A stretch of 38,604 nt of DNA from Nitrososphaeraceae archaeon. Its GTDB lineage: Archaea > Thermoproteota > Nitrososphaeria > Nitrososphaerales > Nitrososphaeraceae. The stretch covers positions 1-38,604 of the forward strand of contig JAKEIK010000072.1 of assembly GCA_022545895.1 (NCBI GenBank). Direction: 5' to 3'. The notes under the pieces were generated by a model. That model was not told the origin of the DNA, ran no database searches, and saw only the letters and a program-made list of their open reading frames with translations. Every line of letters starts with the position of its first letter. The first letter of the stretch is position 1. The position numbers and the translations under genes were made by a program. Below are positions 1 to 8,515 of the stretch, one piece after another.

Positions 1-39
1 TAGTCAAAAATTAGTATCATTTATTCAATCTGAAAAATC

Positions 40-675
40 TTATTTGCTTGTGTAAAACGTATTCAACATTTTCTCTATCGTTGGTAAATATTGGGGAAAC
101 TTTTCAACATCTGCCTTGTATGTTATCAGATACGCCTTCGTATCATCTTTAAACCAAATTTGCATCGCTTTTCGCAAATGTGATGTGTTATCAGTAGCAG
201 TAAAGATTATTTTATGTGCTGGATGTCCTGCAAATGTAATGTCATAAGATTCTAATATGTTAATATCGGGATAAAGATTCTTCAAAGTGTTTAATTGTGT
301 TTGAGAAATAAAAGACAAGGACATATTTGATGCCACTTCTTTAAAAATTATTCCTAAGCCCGCCGGGAAAGTATCAGAATTGCTTTCTTTAGGGGCAATA
401 AATGTGATGGATTTGTCAATGTGCTGGGCCCTATCCCAATCAGGAGGATATTTTATACTAAAACCTGTAATAAGATCATCATACGTGAGAAATTCTGATT
501 CAGAAACAGACGTATAGATAAGCAACTTGTCATACTGTGATCCGAAAGCAAATTCAGATTCAGAGTTGCGTATCGATACACAAAGAATGATAGAAATAAC
601 TATTGATATTACAAGTGGCCGATAAAAATCTCGATTCAACTCATGTAATCTAGTAGCGTTACATTTAACTGTCAC
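40..675 (-). CDS. Secreted/anchored PsbP-like domain protein
   Basis: The 211-residue protein has a hydrophobic segment near residues 20-37 that reads as a signal anchor or signal peptide, followed by an extracytoplasmic domain. The motif GFSIKYPPDWDR near residue 70 and the GHPAHKIIFT block, then a YLITYKAD strand, match the PsbP-like / photosystem II reaction-centre P-related fold that Nitrososphaeria carry in many secreted copies. The specific role of these archaeal copies is unknown. The start lies 13 bases from a divergent decayed paralogue, so the promoter must lie inside that remnant; an AT-rich gaatatttcaat stretch around 698-709 is the best TATA candidate. Family assignment is from motif recognition only. 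Confidence 0.6.
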   Translation of the reverse strand: MTVKCNATRLHELNRDFYRPLVISIVISIILCVSIRNSESEFAFGSQYDKLLIYTSVSESEFLTYDDLITGFSIKYPPDWDRAQHIDKSITFIAPKESNSDTFPAGLGIIFKEVASNMSLSFISQTQLNTLKNLYPDINILESYDITFAGHPAHKIIFTATDNTSHLRKAMQIWFKDDTKAYLITYKADVEKFPQYLPTIEKMLNTFYTSK

Positions 676-688
676 TCCACATTTTCAC

Positions 689-1065
689 ATGCGATTGAAA
701 TATTCAGTGAATCCACCGCCGACAATATCTGTACGTTCAAATATTTGGATTATAGTGCCAATAGGAGCGCTTATTGTAGCGATTCTGACTGCTAATTTCC
801 TCCTTCTCAACTAGAACACTTAGATGCCAACGCATCATTATCTGGATATCCCGCGTACAAAATAGACTATAGTTATGTGATTAATACTCAAGAAGGACCA
901 ATCAAGATTAAAAATTTACAAGTCTGGACCACTAGTGGGGATAACGCCTACATACTTACTTTTGGAATGAAATCATCAAAATATTCTGATTATGCCCCAC
1001 CCACAGACGATAAAATCAATTCTTTCATATTAGTTCAGTTGAAAACAGCCGCTTTGAATACTTAG
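689..1065 (+). pseudogene. Decayed PsbP-like secreted protein gene
   Basis: An ATG at 689 opens a 41-codon frame with a basic N-terminus and a membrane-spanning segment (IIVPIGALIVAILTANFLL) and stops at 812-814. A second frame, open from 796 to the stop at 1063-1065, encodes a GYPAYKIDYSY block followed by AYILTFG and a C-terminal helix. This is the same order (GHPAHKIIF, then AYLITYK) as in the intact neighbour on the other strand. The middle of the domain, including the YPPDW block, is absent and the two pieces are in different frames. I read this as a paralogue broken by deletion and frameshift. The 62-residue frame starting at GTG 877 is only its tail. Confidence 0.6.
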
Positions 1066-1584
1066 ATGAGCTAGCACAGTATCAGTCAAATACGGGTCTG
1101 TAGCCAAGTTTACTGTAGATATTCCAACTTTAGTGTATGGATAAGGGAGTCAGCCAGCTCCGTGTTTGGCTTTCCCCTCTACCATCATGTTCGGTGAACG
1201 GAGCCGAAACCCGAACAACCTATAGACATTAAATAGACAACATCATTTAAAGCGATTATCGACAACAATTCAAACCATTTCATAAGTCTGACTAAACTAT
1301 ATTGAGAACTTGCAACCAAGCTTAGAAATATAGCTATCTCATCTTAGAGCGTACGATGGATGAAATTCTGGTCAAAGGAAAATTTCATCGTGAGAATATA
1401 ATTATCCATCACAACCAGCAAAGAATACAGCAAGCCTGGAACCAGAATGTCATTGATACTCATCAAATTGTTCGTCAATCGGATGCACTATGATAATAAC
1501 TTCGATAGTAGCCTTATTTCGAATGGAGCCGTATGAGAGTTATCAAAGAGCTAAAGTTAGTTAGTGTCTGTGGACGACTCGTAA
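1066..1584. other. Intergenic region before the MFS gene
   Basis: Apart from the GC-rich structured segment at 1145-1216, the only notable item is a 45-codon frame at 1356-1493 (+). Its product is hydrophilic, with many Gln, Asn and His residues, and I cannot link it to a family. I see no clear promoter for the gene at 1585. Confidence 0.4.
1145..1216. ncRNA. Candidate structured RNA with possible kissing loop
   Basis: This stretch is visibly richer in G and C than its surroundings. GGGA 1145-1148 pairs with TCCC 1173-1176, and AGCCA 1152-1156 with TGGCT 1167-1171, giving a hairpin with a ten-base loop. GTTCGG 1189-1194 pairs with CCGAAC 1211-1216, giving a second hairpin. The loop segment GCTCCGT 1157-1163 is perfectly complementary to ACGGAGC 1198-1204 in the second loop, which would form a seven-pair kissing interaction. 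An alternative TTCGG/CCGAA pairing (1190-1194 with 1204-1208) competes with it. The transcribed strand is not determined. It could be an RNA gene, a leader far upstream of the MFS gene, or the end of a lost insertion sequence. Confidence 0.35.
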
Positions 1585-2781
1585 ATGAATAGACGATCAG
1601 ATATTTCAAGTGGCACAATATCCCTATTGATCGCAAGGATAATCTATGCAATAAATTGGTTCAATATTGGCTCTCTGTTCACATTTATTTCAAAAGAGTT
1701 TAATCAAGATGTTTCCTATCTTGGCCAACTCAGTGGTTTTTTCTTACTTGGCATAGGACTCTTCCAAATTCCAGGTGGTCTTTTTGCTACCAAATTTGGC
1801 CCACGAAGAAGTGCGATATTGGGAATTCTCTTGTCTTCCATTGCTGTAATCATATCATCACTCACTACACAAATTGCTGTCTTTGTTATTCTAAGATTCA
1901 TAGTGGGACTAGGTATGGCTTTCTTCTTTAGTGCTGGTGTTACTCTTATTACTACCTATCTTGGAAAGCAGTCAGAAGGTACCGGTATAGGACTTCTAAA
2001 TTCATTTCAGGCAATTGGAGGAATAATAGGTATTTTTGGCTGGATTCTTGTCGCTGAAGTATTGGGTTGGAGACTCAGTCTAATTATGAGCGGGATATTG
2101 GGAGTTGCCATAGGCTTAACGATGATTTTTCTCTTACCTGTTGAAACACAAGTCCGGACAACTATTTCGATATCACTGCTCCGTAAGTTACTTTTTTCTC
2201 GCTACTTAGTCTCTCTAGGTGTAATATTGACTGCAACTCAATTAGCTTGGGGACTAACCGTTTCATTTTTTGTCTTTTATTTGATTGATAGGATGAAAAT
2301 AAGCCCCGAATTTGCAGGAATAATAAGCAGCATCCCTCTGATTGTATATGTATTTACTTCACCAATAACAGGAAAGATATATGATAAGAGCAATAATTCA
2401 AAATGGCTGCTACTAATATTTAGTATTATGCTGGGTATTAGCATAATGATGAATAGCATTGATAACTTGACTGCGGTAATACTCTCGGCGATATTCGTGG
2501 GATTCTTTGCTACTGGAGGTTTTACTATAATATATGCTATAACAAGAAAGATTGAGAGTACCACTCTAACTCAAGGACAGGAATACGCAACATTGAATGT
2601 CAGCTGGATAAATGGGATATCGTTAATGGGAATATCATGGGTTCCAGTAGTGTTTTCTCTGATAATAAATCAAGCAGGATATTCAATCGCCTGGTTAATA
2701 GGAGGCGCAATAACTTTAATCCTAACTATCCCGATACTGGCATTAAGCTCGAGGGTCTTCGAAAAAACCCGGATTAATTAA
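1585..2781 (+). CDS. Major facilitator superfamily transporter
   Basis: The 398-residue protein has about twelve hydrophobic segments in two halves of six and is about the usual length for the superfamily. Between helices 2 and 3 it has a G-(x)3-F-G-P-R-R-S motif (residues 67-76), the typical MFS loop 2-3 signature, and a charged mid-protein loop near residues 185-200 separates the halves. It should be a secondary transporter in the cytoplasmic membrane driven by an ion gradient. The substrate cannot be read from the sequence. The ATG follows an in-frame stop closely, and the gene stands alone. Confidence 0.85.
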   Translation: MNRRSDISSGTISLLIARIIYAINWFNIGSLFTFISKEFNQDVSYLGQLSGFFLLGIGLFQIPGGLFATKFGPRRSAILGILLSSIAVIISSLTTQIAVFVILRFIVGLGMAFFFSAGVTLITTYLGKQSEGTGIGLLNSFQAIGGIIGIFGWILVAEVLGWRLSLIMSGILGVAIGLTMIFLLPVETQVRTTISISLLRKLLFSRYLVSLGVILTATQLAWGLTVSFFVFYLIDRMKISPEFAGIISSIPLIVYVFTSPITGKIYDKSNNSKWLLLIFSIMLGISIMMNSIDNLTAVILSAIFVGFFATGGFTIIYAITRKIESTTLTQGQEYATLNVSWINGISLMGISWVPVVFSLIINQAGYSIAWLIGGAITLILTIPILALSSRVFEKTRIN

Positions 2782-3112
2782 TATGTGATACTACTTTTAG
2801 TAATAGCATATACAAAAAATCTAATCAGGTTTGTTTTCAAAGAACATTCAGGAACTTAATATGACAATATTCGAAGGTTTATTATGTTTATACAGCGTGT
2901 ACAATCAGTAGGCATTCCATAGTGTTTTATCTCAAACATGATCATTTACCATCTATAATTTCGTGTGAATACTCATCCAATGTTCAAAAGTTTGTCTCGT
3001 TCTTCGCCAATTTGAAATACGGAGTTAGAGAAAAGGATTGAGGTATGTTTAAGGTAAGTTATCTACCATCTAATATAAATATAGACAAAGCCGCATTAAT
3101 AACTGATTAGGA
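2782..3112. other. Intergenic region
   Basis: No open frame of note occurs here. An AT-rich stretch, aatataaatatag, at about 3071-3083 lies 30-42 bases before the GTG at 3113 and is the probable TATA box of the downstream gene. Confidence 0.4.
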
Positions 3113-3706
3113 GTGGATAAGATTCAAGGTACTTTCGTTACCGATATAACAAACAAGGATGAATTAAACGAAATTGAGAAAATTAAAAATATGCTTAATC
3201 CTAATGAAAAAGTATTACTGGTAGCACGACAGTCTAGATTTCTTCCTGGAGGGTCTGCTCTAACACCCAACGTTGTAATTGCAACGGACCGGCGTATCAT
3301 AATTAGGGACCCGTATGACTTAGGATTCAGATCTGAAATTGTTGATATTCCTTATGATGTCATAACTAGTGTCAAATTAATGAAGGGTGTTTTGACATCA
3401 ACTATTTTGTTTAAAGCTCCAGCACTGGTCAATAAAAGCAAATTAGGGTTGCTTGATGAAGATATTTCAGGAGAAGATGACCAAGACGGTGCTATCCAGG
3501 CGTTACCGAAAGGGGACGCTGAAGATTTGTTGGAGATAATTCGTCGTGGCATCCAGGGATATAACAAGACAAATGAACCTATGGTCCAGGTGGCATCGAT
3601 GTCAATAGCTGATGAGATAAACAAGCTTTCAAAATTAAAAGATCAAGGAATCATAACAGCCACAGAATTCGAAGAAATGAAAAATAGATTGATAAAAAAT
3701 TTATGA
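3113..3706 (+). CDS. PH-like (YokE-type) and SHOCT domain protein
   Basis: The 197-residue soluble protein has two parts. Residues about 28-105 (NEKVLLVARQSR..., IATDRRIIIRDPYDLGF..., IPYDVITSVKLMKG) form the strand pattern of the bacterial PH-like domain seen in YokE/YvbH-type proteins. The last 35 residues (IADEINKLSKLKDQGIIT...EFEEMKNRLI) match a SHOCT domain, a short C-terminal helical module common in archaea and bacteria. An acidic linker joins them. The cellular role is not known; such proteins are often thought to bind membranes or oligomerise. The start is GTG, the first possible start after an in-frame TGA. Confidence 0.7.
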   Translation: MDKIQGTFVTDITNKDELNEIEKIKNMLNPNEKVLLVARQSRFLPGGSALTPNVVIATDRRIIIRDPYDLGFRSEIVDIPYDVITSVKLMKGVLTSTILFKAPALVNKSKLGLLDEDISGEDDQDGAIQALPKGDAEDLLEIIRRGIQGYNKTNEPMVQVASMSIADEINKLSKLKDQGIITATEFEEMKNRLIKNL

Positions 3707-3868
3707 TGGGCATGATTTTTTCTGGCATACCCCAATAAGTTTAATCTTCATCCTTAAAAAATCGAATTTTGCGAGCAGAATATTTTTGGTTCTACAATTC
3801 ACATAGTGCTGATATCAGATACCAGATAGATATTTTTTAGTAAATTATAGGAGGGAAGAAACAGACAG

Positions 3869-4069
3869 TCATTGATAATGACTGAAAACTGAAGATGGCT
3901 TATTGTTTGATATATGTTCCTTCAGTTCCGCATCAAGAAGTTTGGTTCTACAACTGTCATTATCGCATAGATATACTCTAAGATCAAATCGTTCATCTTC
4001 CAATTCTTTGGCAGTTGGACGCATGTAGCCTCTTTTGCATTTAGGACACCTCTCAAATTCTCCTAACAT
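3869..4069 (-). CDS. Small zinc-ribbon protein
   Basis: The 66-residue hydrophilic protein has a CPKC knuckle at residues 8-11 and a second Cys pair (CDNDSC, residues 35-40), consistent with a single zinc-binding ribbon. A basic KRGYMRPTAKE stretch follows the first knuckle. Small proteins like this are common in Nitrososphaeria and are usually unassigned. They may act in nucleic-acid binding or as subunits of larger complexes. It is divergent from the AlkB-like gene at 4280, with about 210 bases between them. Confidence 0.6.
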   Translation of the reverse strand: MLGEFERCPKCKRGYMRPTAKELEDERFDLRVYLCDNDSCRTKLLDAELKEHISNNKPSSVFSHYQ

Positions 4070-4279
4070 TCATTGCTTACTATAGTAGATACTATTAATT
4101 AATCTTGACTTTTCATCTGCGAAAGCGTCGTTGTTCACTCTATCACGATATTCTTATCTATGGATTATATCCAACATTCACACCTTAATGAAGCTCGCCC
4201 GATAAAACATTGACTGTATTAAACCAAAAGCATTTGTAGAATATATACCTGAAAAATAAACTTGTATTGGGCATGAACA

Positions 4280-4912
4280 ATGAATGTAAAAAGTGGAAAC
4301 ACGGTTCTGTTTAGTGAGGAACGGATAATCAATCTTATTAATAATGATGGTGGTAAAGTAAATTATTATGGAAAGATAATGAAACCTATTGAAGCCAATC
4401 GGTGCTTTGATTTGTTATTTCAGAATATTTTATGGGAAAACGAGGAAGTTGTCATTTTTGGTAAGCATATCGTAACAAAAAGAAAAGTTGCGTGGTATGG
4501 TGACTCTAACTACTTGTATACCTATTCGAATACTACAAAACGAGCATTAGCATGGACAAAAGAACTTACACCCTTGAAGCAGAAAGTAGAGGAACTTGCT
4601 GGAACAAAATTCAATTCCTGTTTGTTAAATTTGTATCACAACGGACAGGAAGGAATGGGGTGGCATAGCGATGATGAAGATTCGTTGGGAAAGAACAATA
4701 TAATCGCATCATTGAGTTTTGGTGCAGAACGCAAATTTTCATTTAAGCATAAGCAAACAAAACAAATGGTTTCAATTCTACTTGAGCATGGCAGTTTGCT
4801 TGTAATGAAAGATGCTACACAAAGTAATTGGCTACATAACCTTCCCAAATCTAAAAAAATAGTCCACCCTAGAATAAACTTAACATTTCGAACTATCAAA
4901 GTTACAGAATGA
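4280..4912 (+). CDS. alkB: AlkB-type Fe(II)/2-oxoglutarate dioxygenase
   Basis: The 210-residue protein carries the full catalytic set of the AlkB family: the metal ligands H129-x-D131 in GWHSDDE, the distal ligand H186 in NWLHNLPKS, and R198 and R204 in RINLTFR for 2-oxoglutarate binding. The NLYHNGQEGMGWHSDDE block is the classic substrate/cofactor region. The family oxidatively removes alkyl groups from bases such as 1-methyladenine and 3-methylcytosine in DNA or RNA. By length and motif it resembles the ALKBH2/3-like branch. A TATA-like aatatatacc at about 4237-4246 precedes it. An out-of-frame ATG lies at 4274; the ATG at 4280 opens the gene. Whether it acts on DNA or RNA is not known. 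Confidence 0.85.
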   Translation: MNVKSGNTVLFSEERIINLINNDGGKVNYYGKIMKPIEANRCFDLLFQNILWENEEVVIFGKHIVTKRKVAWYGDSNYLYTYSNTTKRALAWTKELTPLKQKVEELAGTKFNSCLLNLYHNGQEGMGWHSDDEDSLGKNNIIASLSFGAERKFSFKHKQTKQMVSILLEHGSLLVMKDATQSNWLHNLPKSKKIVHPRINLTFRTIKVTE

Positions 4913-5016
4913 ATTGCACTTGCATTCCTGCTCGAAAGACGCTAGGTTTCGGTATTTCTTCTTCATTTCTCCTTTCCATATCTTTTGCAAGAATAAAAGT
5001 ATTGGATTTTATTTGA

Positions 5017-5229
5017 CTACGAGTGTTGAACTCCGAACGCTATCTTGACACCGACTCTGTATTCTGTTATCTTACCACTGCTAGGATCAACTTTTGCTGT
5101 AATATCGTTAACCTCTAATCCAGTTATTCCATTAATTGTCTTCTTTGCTTCGTCTAGTGCTTCTTGAGCCGCTTCACTCCAACCTCTTTCCGAGCTCCCA
5201 ACTATTTCTATTATTTTTGCAACAGTCAT
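5017..5229 (-). CDS. Dodecin family flavin-binding protein
   Basis: The 70-residue protein matches dodecin over its whole length: an N-terminal strand VAKIIEIVGSSE, a WSEAAQEALDEAKKTI helix, then two strands, IDAKVD-type and YRVGVKIAFGV. The tryptophan at the start of the helix matches the residue that stacks on the flavin in dodecins. The family forms hollow dodecamers that store riboflavin, lumichrome or FMN; the archaeal type was first described in Halobacterium. The gene is monocistronic and convergent with the AlkB-like gene. Confidence 0.85.
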   Translation of the reverse strand: MTVAKIIEIVGSSERGWSEAAQEALDEAKKTINGITGLEVNDITAKVDPSSGKITEYRVGVKIAFGVQHS

Positions 5230-5681
5230 ACCATATTGAACGAACTTATGGAATATAACACTTCACAGAATGCTGGCCATGATATCAACAATAGCTAATT
5301 TCATGCTCAAAATTATCCATGGAACTAGTATGGTATCAGCTTAATTTGAGTAAATTAGATCATGATAATAATTAATTCTACACCAGTTCTTATACGCCTC
5401 ATCTAGCGACTAATTCTCAGCCCTTTGTATACTATTTTAGGACCTTGAGAATCTCGTGCGCAATTTCTCGTGCAATCTCAAGACGTAATTATCGGCATTG
5501 ACAATATTGTTCCTGTCCCAAGAATTGAATAAGATAATTATAAAGCAACTAAAAGAAGTATCAAACTAGTTTGAAATTATGAACGTTCAATAAAATTCAA
5601 CAGCCAAGTGCATAATCCCAGTACCCGATTAGCCCCTAATCCATATCTTAAAAAGACGTCTTATCGTATCTTAAATAGGAA
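5230..5681. other. Intergenic region with small stem-loop
   Basis: No gene is seen. CTTGAGA 5444-5450 and TCTCAAG 5476-5482 form a seven-pair stem around two direct copies of TCTCGTGC (5452-5459 and 5466-5473). Just before the next gene, atatcttaaaaag at about 5643-5655 fits a TATA box placed 27-39 bases before the ATG at 5682. Confidence 0.4.
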
Positions 5682-6011
5682 ATGAGAAAAGAGTTTATCG
5701 TCACAAAAATTGAAGCAGCACAAGATGGGAGTCCTTATGTTTACATTGGGCTCATCGACCCTAATGATTACAAATCAGGAGAAGCAAAACAGCTAAATCC
5801 TTTTGGTCCTCGGATGATGGCATTTAGCTCTCCAGAGGATTTGATGAAAAATTTGCCTAAAGCCATGGGAAATGTGACAGGAATGATGGGCGGTAACATT
5901 AATGATTCTCCGACGTTCAAGTTTAGCATAAGGGAATATGAAGAGATGGGTCTAAAAGTTGGAGAAAAAGTTTCAATAGAAATTAGGAAATCAACAAACA
6001 GCGGAATTTAA
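5682..6011 (+). CDS. Conserved hypothetical protein
   Basis: The 109-residue soluble protein has no signal peptide. It starts with a beta strand (RKEFIVTKIEAA) and ends with another (GEKVSIEIRKS), framing a Gly/Met-rich middle (MGNVTGMMGGN). The overall pattern suggests a small beta-barrel or OB-like fold, but I do not recognise the family. A TATA-like element and the clean ATG support it as a real gene. It sits convergent to the helicase gene and 671 bases from the dodecin gene end. Confidence 0.55.
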   Translation: MRKEFIVTKIEAAQDGSPYVYIGLIDPNDYKSGEAKQLNPFGPRMMAFSSPEDLMKNLPKAMGNVTGMMGGNINDSPTFKFSIREYEEMGLKVGEKVSIEIRKSTNSGI

Positions 6012-6140
6012 TACGAAAATCCCGTTTTAATTAATTTATTGATTTCACAAGCTAATAAATGACGGATATCCAGACTAAAGCAATAAAATTTCTCTAGTCA
6101 CGCCTCGAGAGGATTTTAAAAAGCTAATTATTTCTCTTAG

Positions 6141-7463
6141 CTACATTCTATCGTAGCTAGATCTCTGATTATAGCTAGGTCGTCTCTCAGAACGTGCTCC
6201 ATATCCGTATCTTCTCCTGCTAGAATCAGCACTAGAAAATCTATTGGATCCTTGCCTGTTTCTGTATCCACCCCCGTTTCCATATCTACCGCCATAACCT
6301 GAATTTCTCCTCCAATTGGTCCTTGGATGACTCTGAATTCTTGGTACCTCGATACCCATTTCATCGTTCAATCTTTTGATTGGAAGCTCAGTATTTTTCA
6401 ATATCCTGGTAAAATCATCCACCCTATCTTGAGAAACTAAAGAAATTGCCTTGCCGGTTCCACCCGCTCTAGCTGTTCTACCTATTCTATGGAAGTATAT
6501 CATTGGATCATCAGGAATATCATAGTTGATTACATGTCCAATAGCGGGTACGTCAATTCCTCGTGCAGCTATATCGGTGGCGACAAGGATATCTTCACTG
6601 CCTGTCCTGAATCGGTGCATCGAATCATCTCTTTGCTTCTGTGACAAATCACCATGAATTGTGATTGCCCTAAGGCCCTGTTGTTTCAGTTCAATTGCCA
6701 ATCGCTGTGTTCTTTGTTTTGTGGCAGCAAAAACTATAGTTTGTTTTTCATCTCTACTTTTTATGAAATTGCAAAGATGTTTGAATTTTTGTCTTTCTTC
6801 TACAATCAGATAGGATTGATCTATAGTATCTAAACTAATCTCCTCTTCATTGAGCTTCACCTCGTGAGGATTTTTCATATAATCTTGTGCCAGTCTTGAT
6901 ATTTCTGGAGGAATTGTCGCAGAAAATAAACATGTCTGCCTGTCTTCGTCAACATAAAAAAGTATGAATTTAATGTCGTCAATGAAACCCATATCTAGCA
7001 TTCTATCTGCTTCGTCAAGAACAACAAATTTAGCTGCTTCCAGCTGAATTGTACCTCGCTTTACATGGTCAATTAATCTACCAGGTGTGGCAACTACAAT
7101 CTGCACTCCTTTTCTTAACTGAGTAATCTGCAATGACATGCTTTGTCCTCCATATACAGCTAAAGTCCTTATCCCTACATATTTGGAAAACTTCCTGATC
7201 TCGTTGGTTACCTGCATTGCTAATTCTCTCGTCGGAACCAATATCAACGCCTGTATCGGTCCATTCCTTTTGATGTTATTCAAAATGGGAAGTGAAAACG
7301 CAGCGGTCTTCCCTGTCCCTGTGTGAGCTTGACCAATTACATCCATACCCTTTAAAATCAGCGGGATGGATAATTCCTGAATAGGAAAGGGGTCTTTGAA
7401 TCCATTTTCATCTAGTGCCCTTAGCACTTCTGCACTTAAACCTAATTCTTTAAATGATGTCAT
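6141..7463 (-). CDS. DEAD-box ATP-dependent RNA helicase
   Basis: The 440-residue protein has every core motif in order: Q motif (PFPIQ, residues 25-29), Walker A AHTGTGKT 46-53, PTRELA 77-82, TPGRL 126-130, DEAD 150-153, SAT 181-183, and the C-terminal VATDIAARGIDVP and HRIGRTARAG motifs. The tail from about residue 375 is rich in Arg, Gly, Ser and Tyr (GGRYGNGGGYRNR), a typical RNA-binding extension as in cold-shock DeaD/CsdA- or RhlE-type helicases. It probably unwinds structured RNA in ribosome assembly or at low temperature. It is divergent from the gene at 7680 across a 216-base gap. Confidence 0.92.
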   Translation of the reverse strand: MTSFKELGLSAEVLRALDENGFKDPFPIQELSIPLILKGMDVIGQAHTGTGKTAAFSLPILNNIKRNGPIQALILVPTRELAMQVTNEIRKFSKYVGIRTLAVYGGQSMSLQITQLRKGVQIVVATPGRLIDHVKRGTIQLEAAKFVVLDEADRMLDMGFIDDIKFILFYVDEDRQTCLFSATIPPEISRLAQDYMKNPHEVKLNEEEISLDTIDQSYLIVEERQKFKHLCNFIKSRDEKQTIVFAATKQRTQRLAIELKQQGLRAITIHGDLSQKQRDDSMHRFRTGSEDILVATDIAARGIDVPAIGHVINYDIPDDPMIYFHRIGRTARAGGTGKAISLVSQDRVDDFTRILKNTELPIKRLNDEMGIEVPRIQSHPRTNWRRNSGYGGRYGNGGGYRNRQGSNRFSSADSSRRRYGYGARSERRPSYNQRSSYDRM

Positions 7464-7647
7464 TTTATCTTATTCCTTTTTTATTTCTTCAGATTTGTAA
7501 CAAAAGTTACGGATGACGTGAAAAGCAAATATCATTACTTTACAAATCCGCCGTGCTTCCTTTGTATACTTATAGTGTAATAATAGAGGGATATAAGGTA
7601 TGCGAATCTAAAAAGGATTAACGGACATTACTGGGTGAGAAGAATGT

Positions 7648-7655
7648 TTTAAATA
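7648..7655 (+). promoter_or_regulatory. TATA box of the 7680 gene
   Basis: TTTAAATA lies 25-32 bases before the ATG at 7680. That is the expected archaeal TATA spacing for a transcript with almost no leader. Confidence 0.5.
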
Positions 7656-7679
7656 ACTTCAGAAAATATCTATTAAAAC

Positions 7680-8498
7680 ATGATGAGTGAGGATGGGAAT
7701 TTACATGAGAAAAAATTGCGGGGCTCGGGTGGCTTTGTACTCGCTTACGTTAATGATGATGAGCAAAAAAAAGGTAACCTAGGCGGACCAGAGTTGTTCT
7801 TAGCTGGTATAGGTAGACTTTCATCAGAAAGATTTGTAAAATATCACTGTAACAGATGTGACAAGGATTTCGAAGGTTCTCCTGCCATCAGATACGATAA
7901 TCCCAATGAAGATCTCGGGGAAGATGTAATCTTAGTTGAGAAGGGCGAATATAAGTGTCATGCATGTAATACAATAATAGCTCAATACAGAAAATTTGAC
8001 TCGGCTTCTAATCCTTCACAGAACAACTCAAATCCTCAGGTTGAAGAAACACAACCCGAAGCATCTACGGAATCAGACGAGGCACCAACAAAAATTCTTG
8101 AAGTTGATAATAATTCCCAACCTGTCATGGTACCTGCTAATAGCAAAAGCGGATTTGTTTCAATAGAGTCACTTCTTGGAATGCCTGCATATGACTGTGA
8201 TGCAATGTTGGTAGGCAGCATCAAGGAAATAGGATTACGAAGATCAACTCGTGGTAAGATGGAAATAAATTTCAAAGTTTCTAAGGATCAAAAAACAAAC
8301 GATAACGAACCTGTTGAGGTTTCATGGAATAGCATTTCAAAAATAGGAGACATAATTCTTCTCGGCGAAACTACAGATGAGATACAATCTCAAGATAATA
8401 CTGGAGCTCAGAAGGTGCGCGGTAAATGTCCATCTTGTAGCTATGTTAATGAAACAGACGCTGTATACTGTGCTGATTGTGGAAAAAAGTTAGACTGA
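7680..8498 (+). CDS. Protein with two zinc ribbons
   Basis: The 272-residue soluble protein has an N-terminal ribbon (CNRCDKDFEG at about 58-67, paired with CHAC at about 95-98). An acidic Gln/Ser/Pro-rich linker follows at about 110-150. Next is a middle beta-rich segment (FVSIESLLGMPAYDCDAMLVGSIKEIGLR...), and then a C-terminal double-Cys ribbon (CPSCSYVNE...YCADCGKK). Such double-ribbon proteins in this group are conserved but unassigned. The middle part resembles the PRC-barrel strand pattern, though weakly. It ends 17 bases from the convergent acyl-CoA synthetase gene. A second in-frame ATG directly follows the first. Confidence 0.6.
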   Translation: MMSEDGNLHEKKLRGSGGFVLAYVNDDEQKKGNLGGPELFLAGIGRLSSERFVKYHCNRCDKDFEGSPAIRYDNPNEDLGEDVILVEKGEYKCHACNTIIAQYRKFDSASNPSQNNSNPQVEETQPEASTESDEAPTKILEVDNNSQPVMVPANSKSGFVSIESLLGMPAYDCDAMLVGSIKEIGLRRSTRGKMEINFKVSKDQKTNDNEPVEVSWNSISKIGDIILLGETTDEIQSQDNTGAQKVRGKCPSCSYVNETDAVYCADCGKKLD

Positions 8499-8515
8499 AA
8501 TTTGTGCACTTAACT

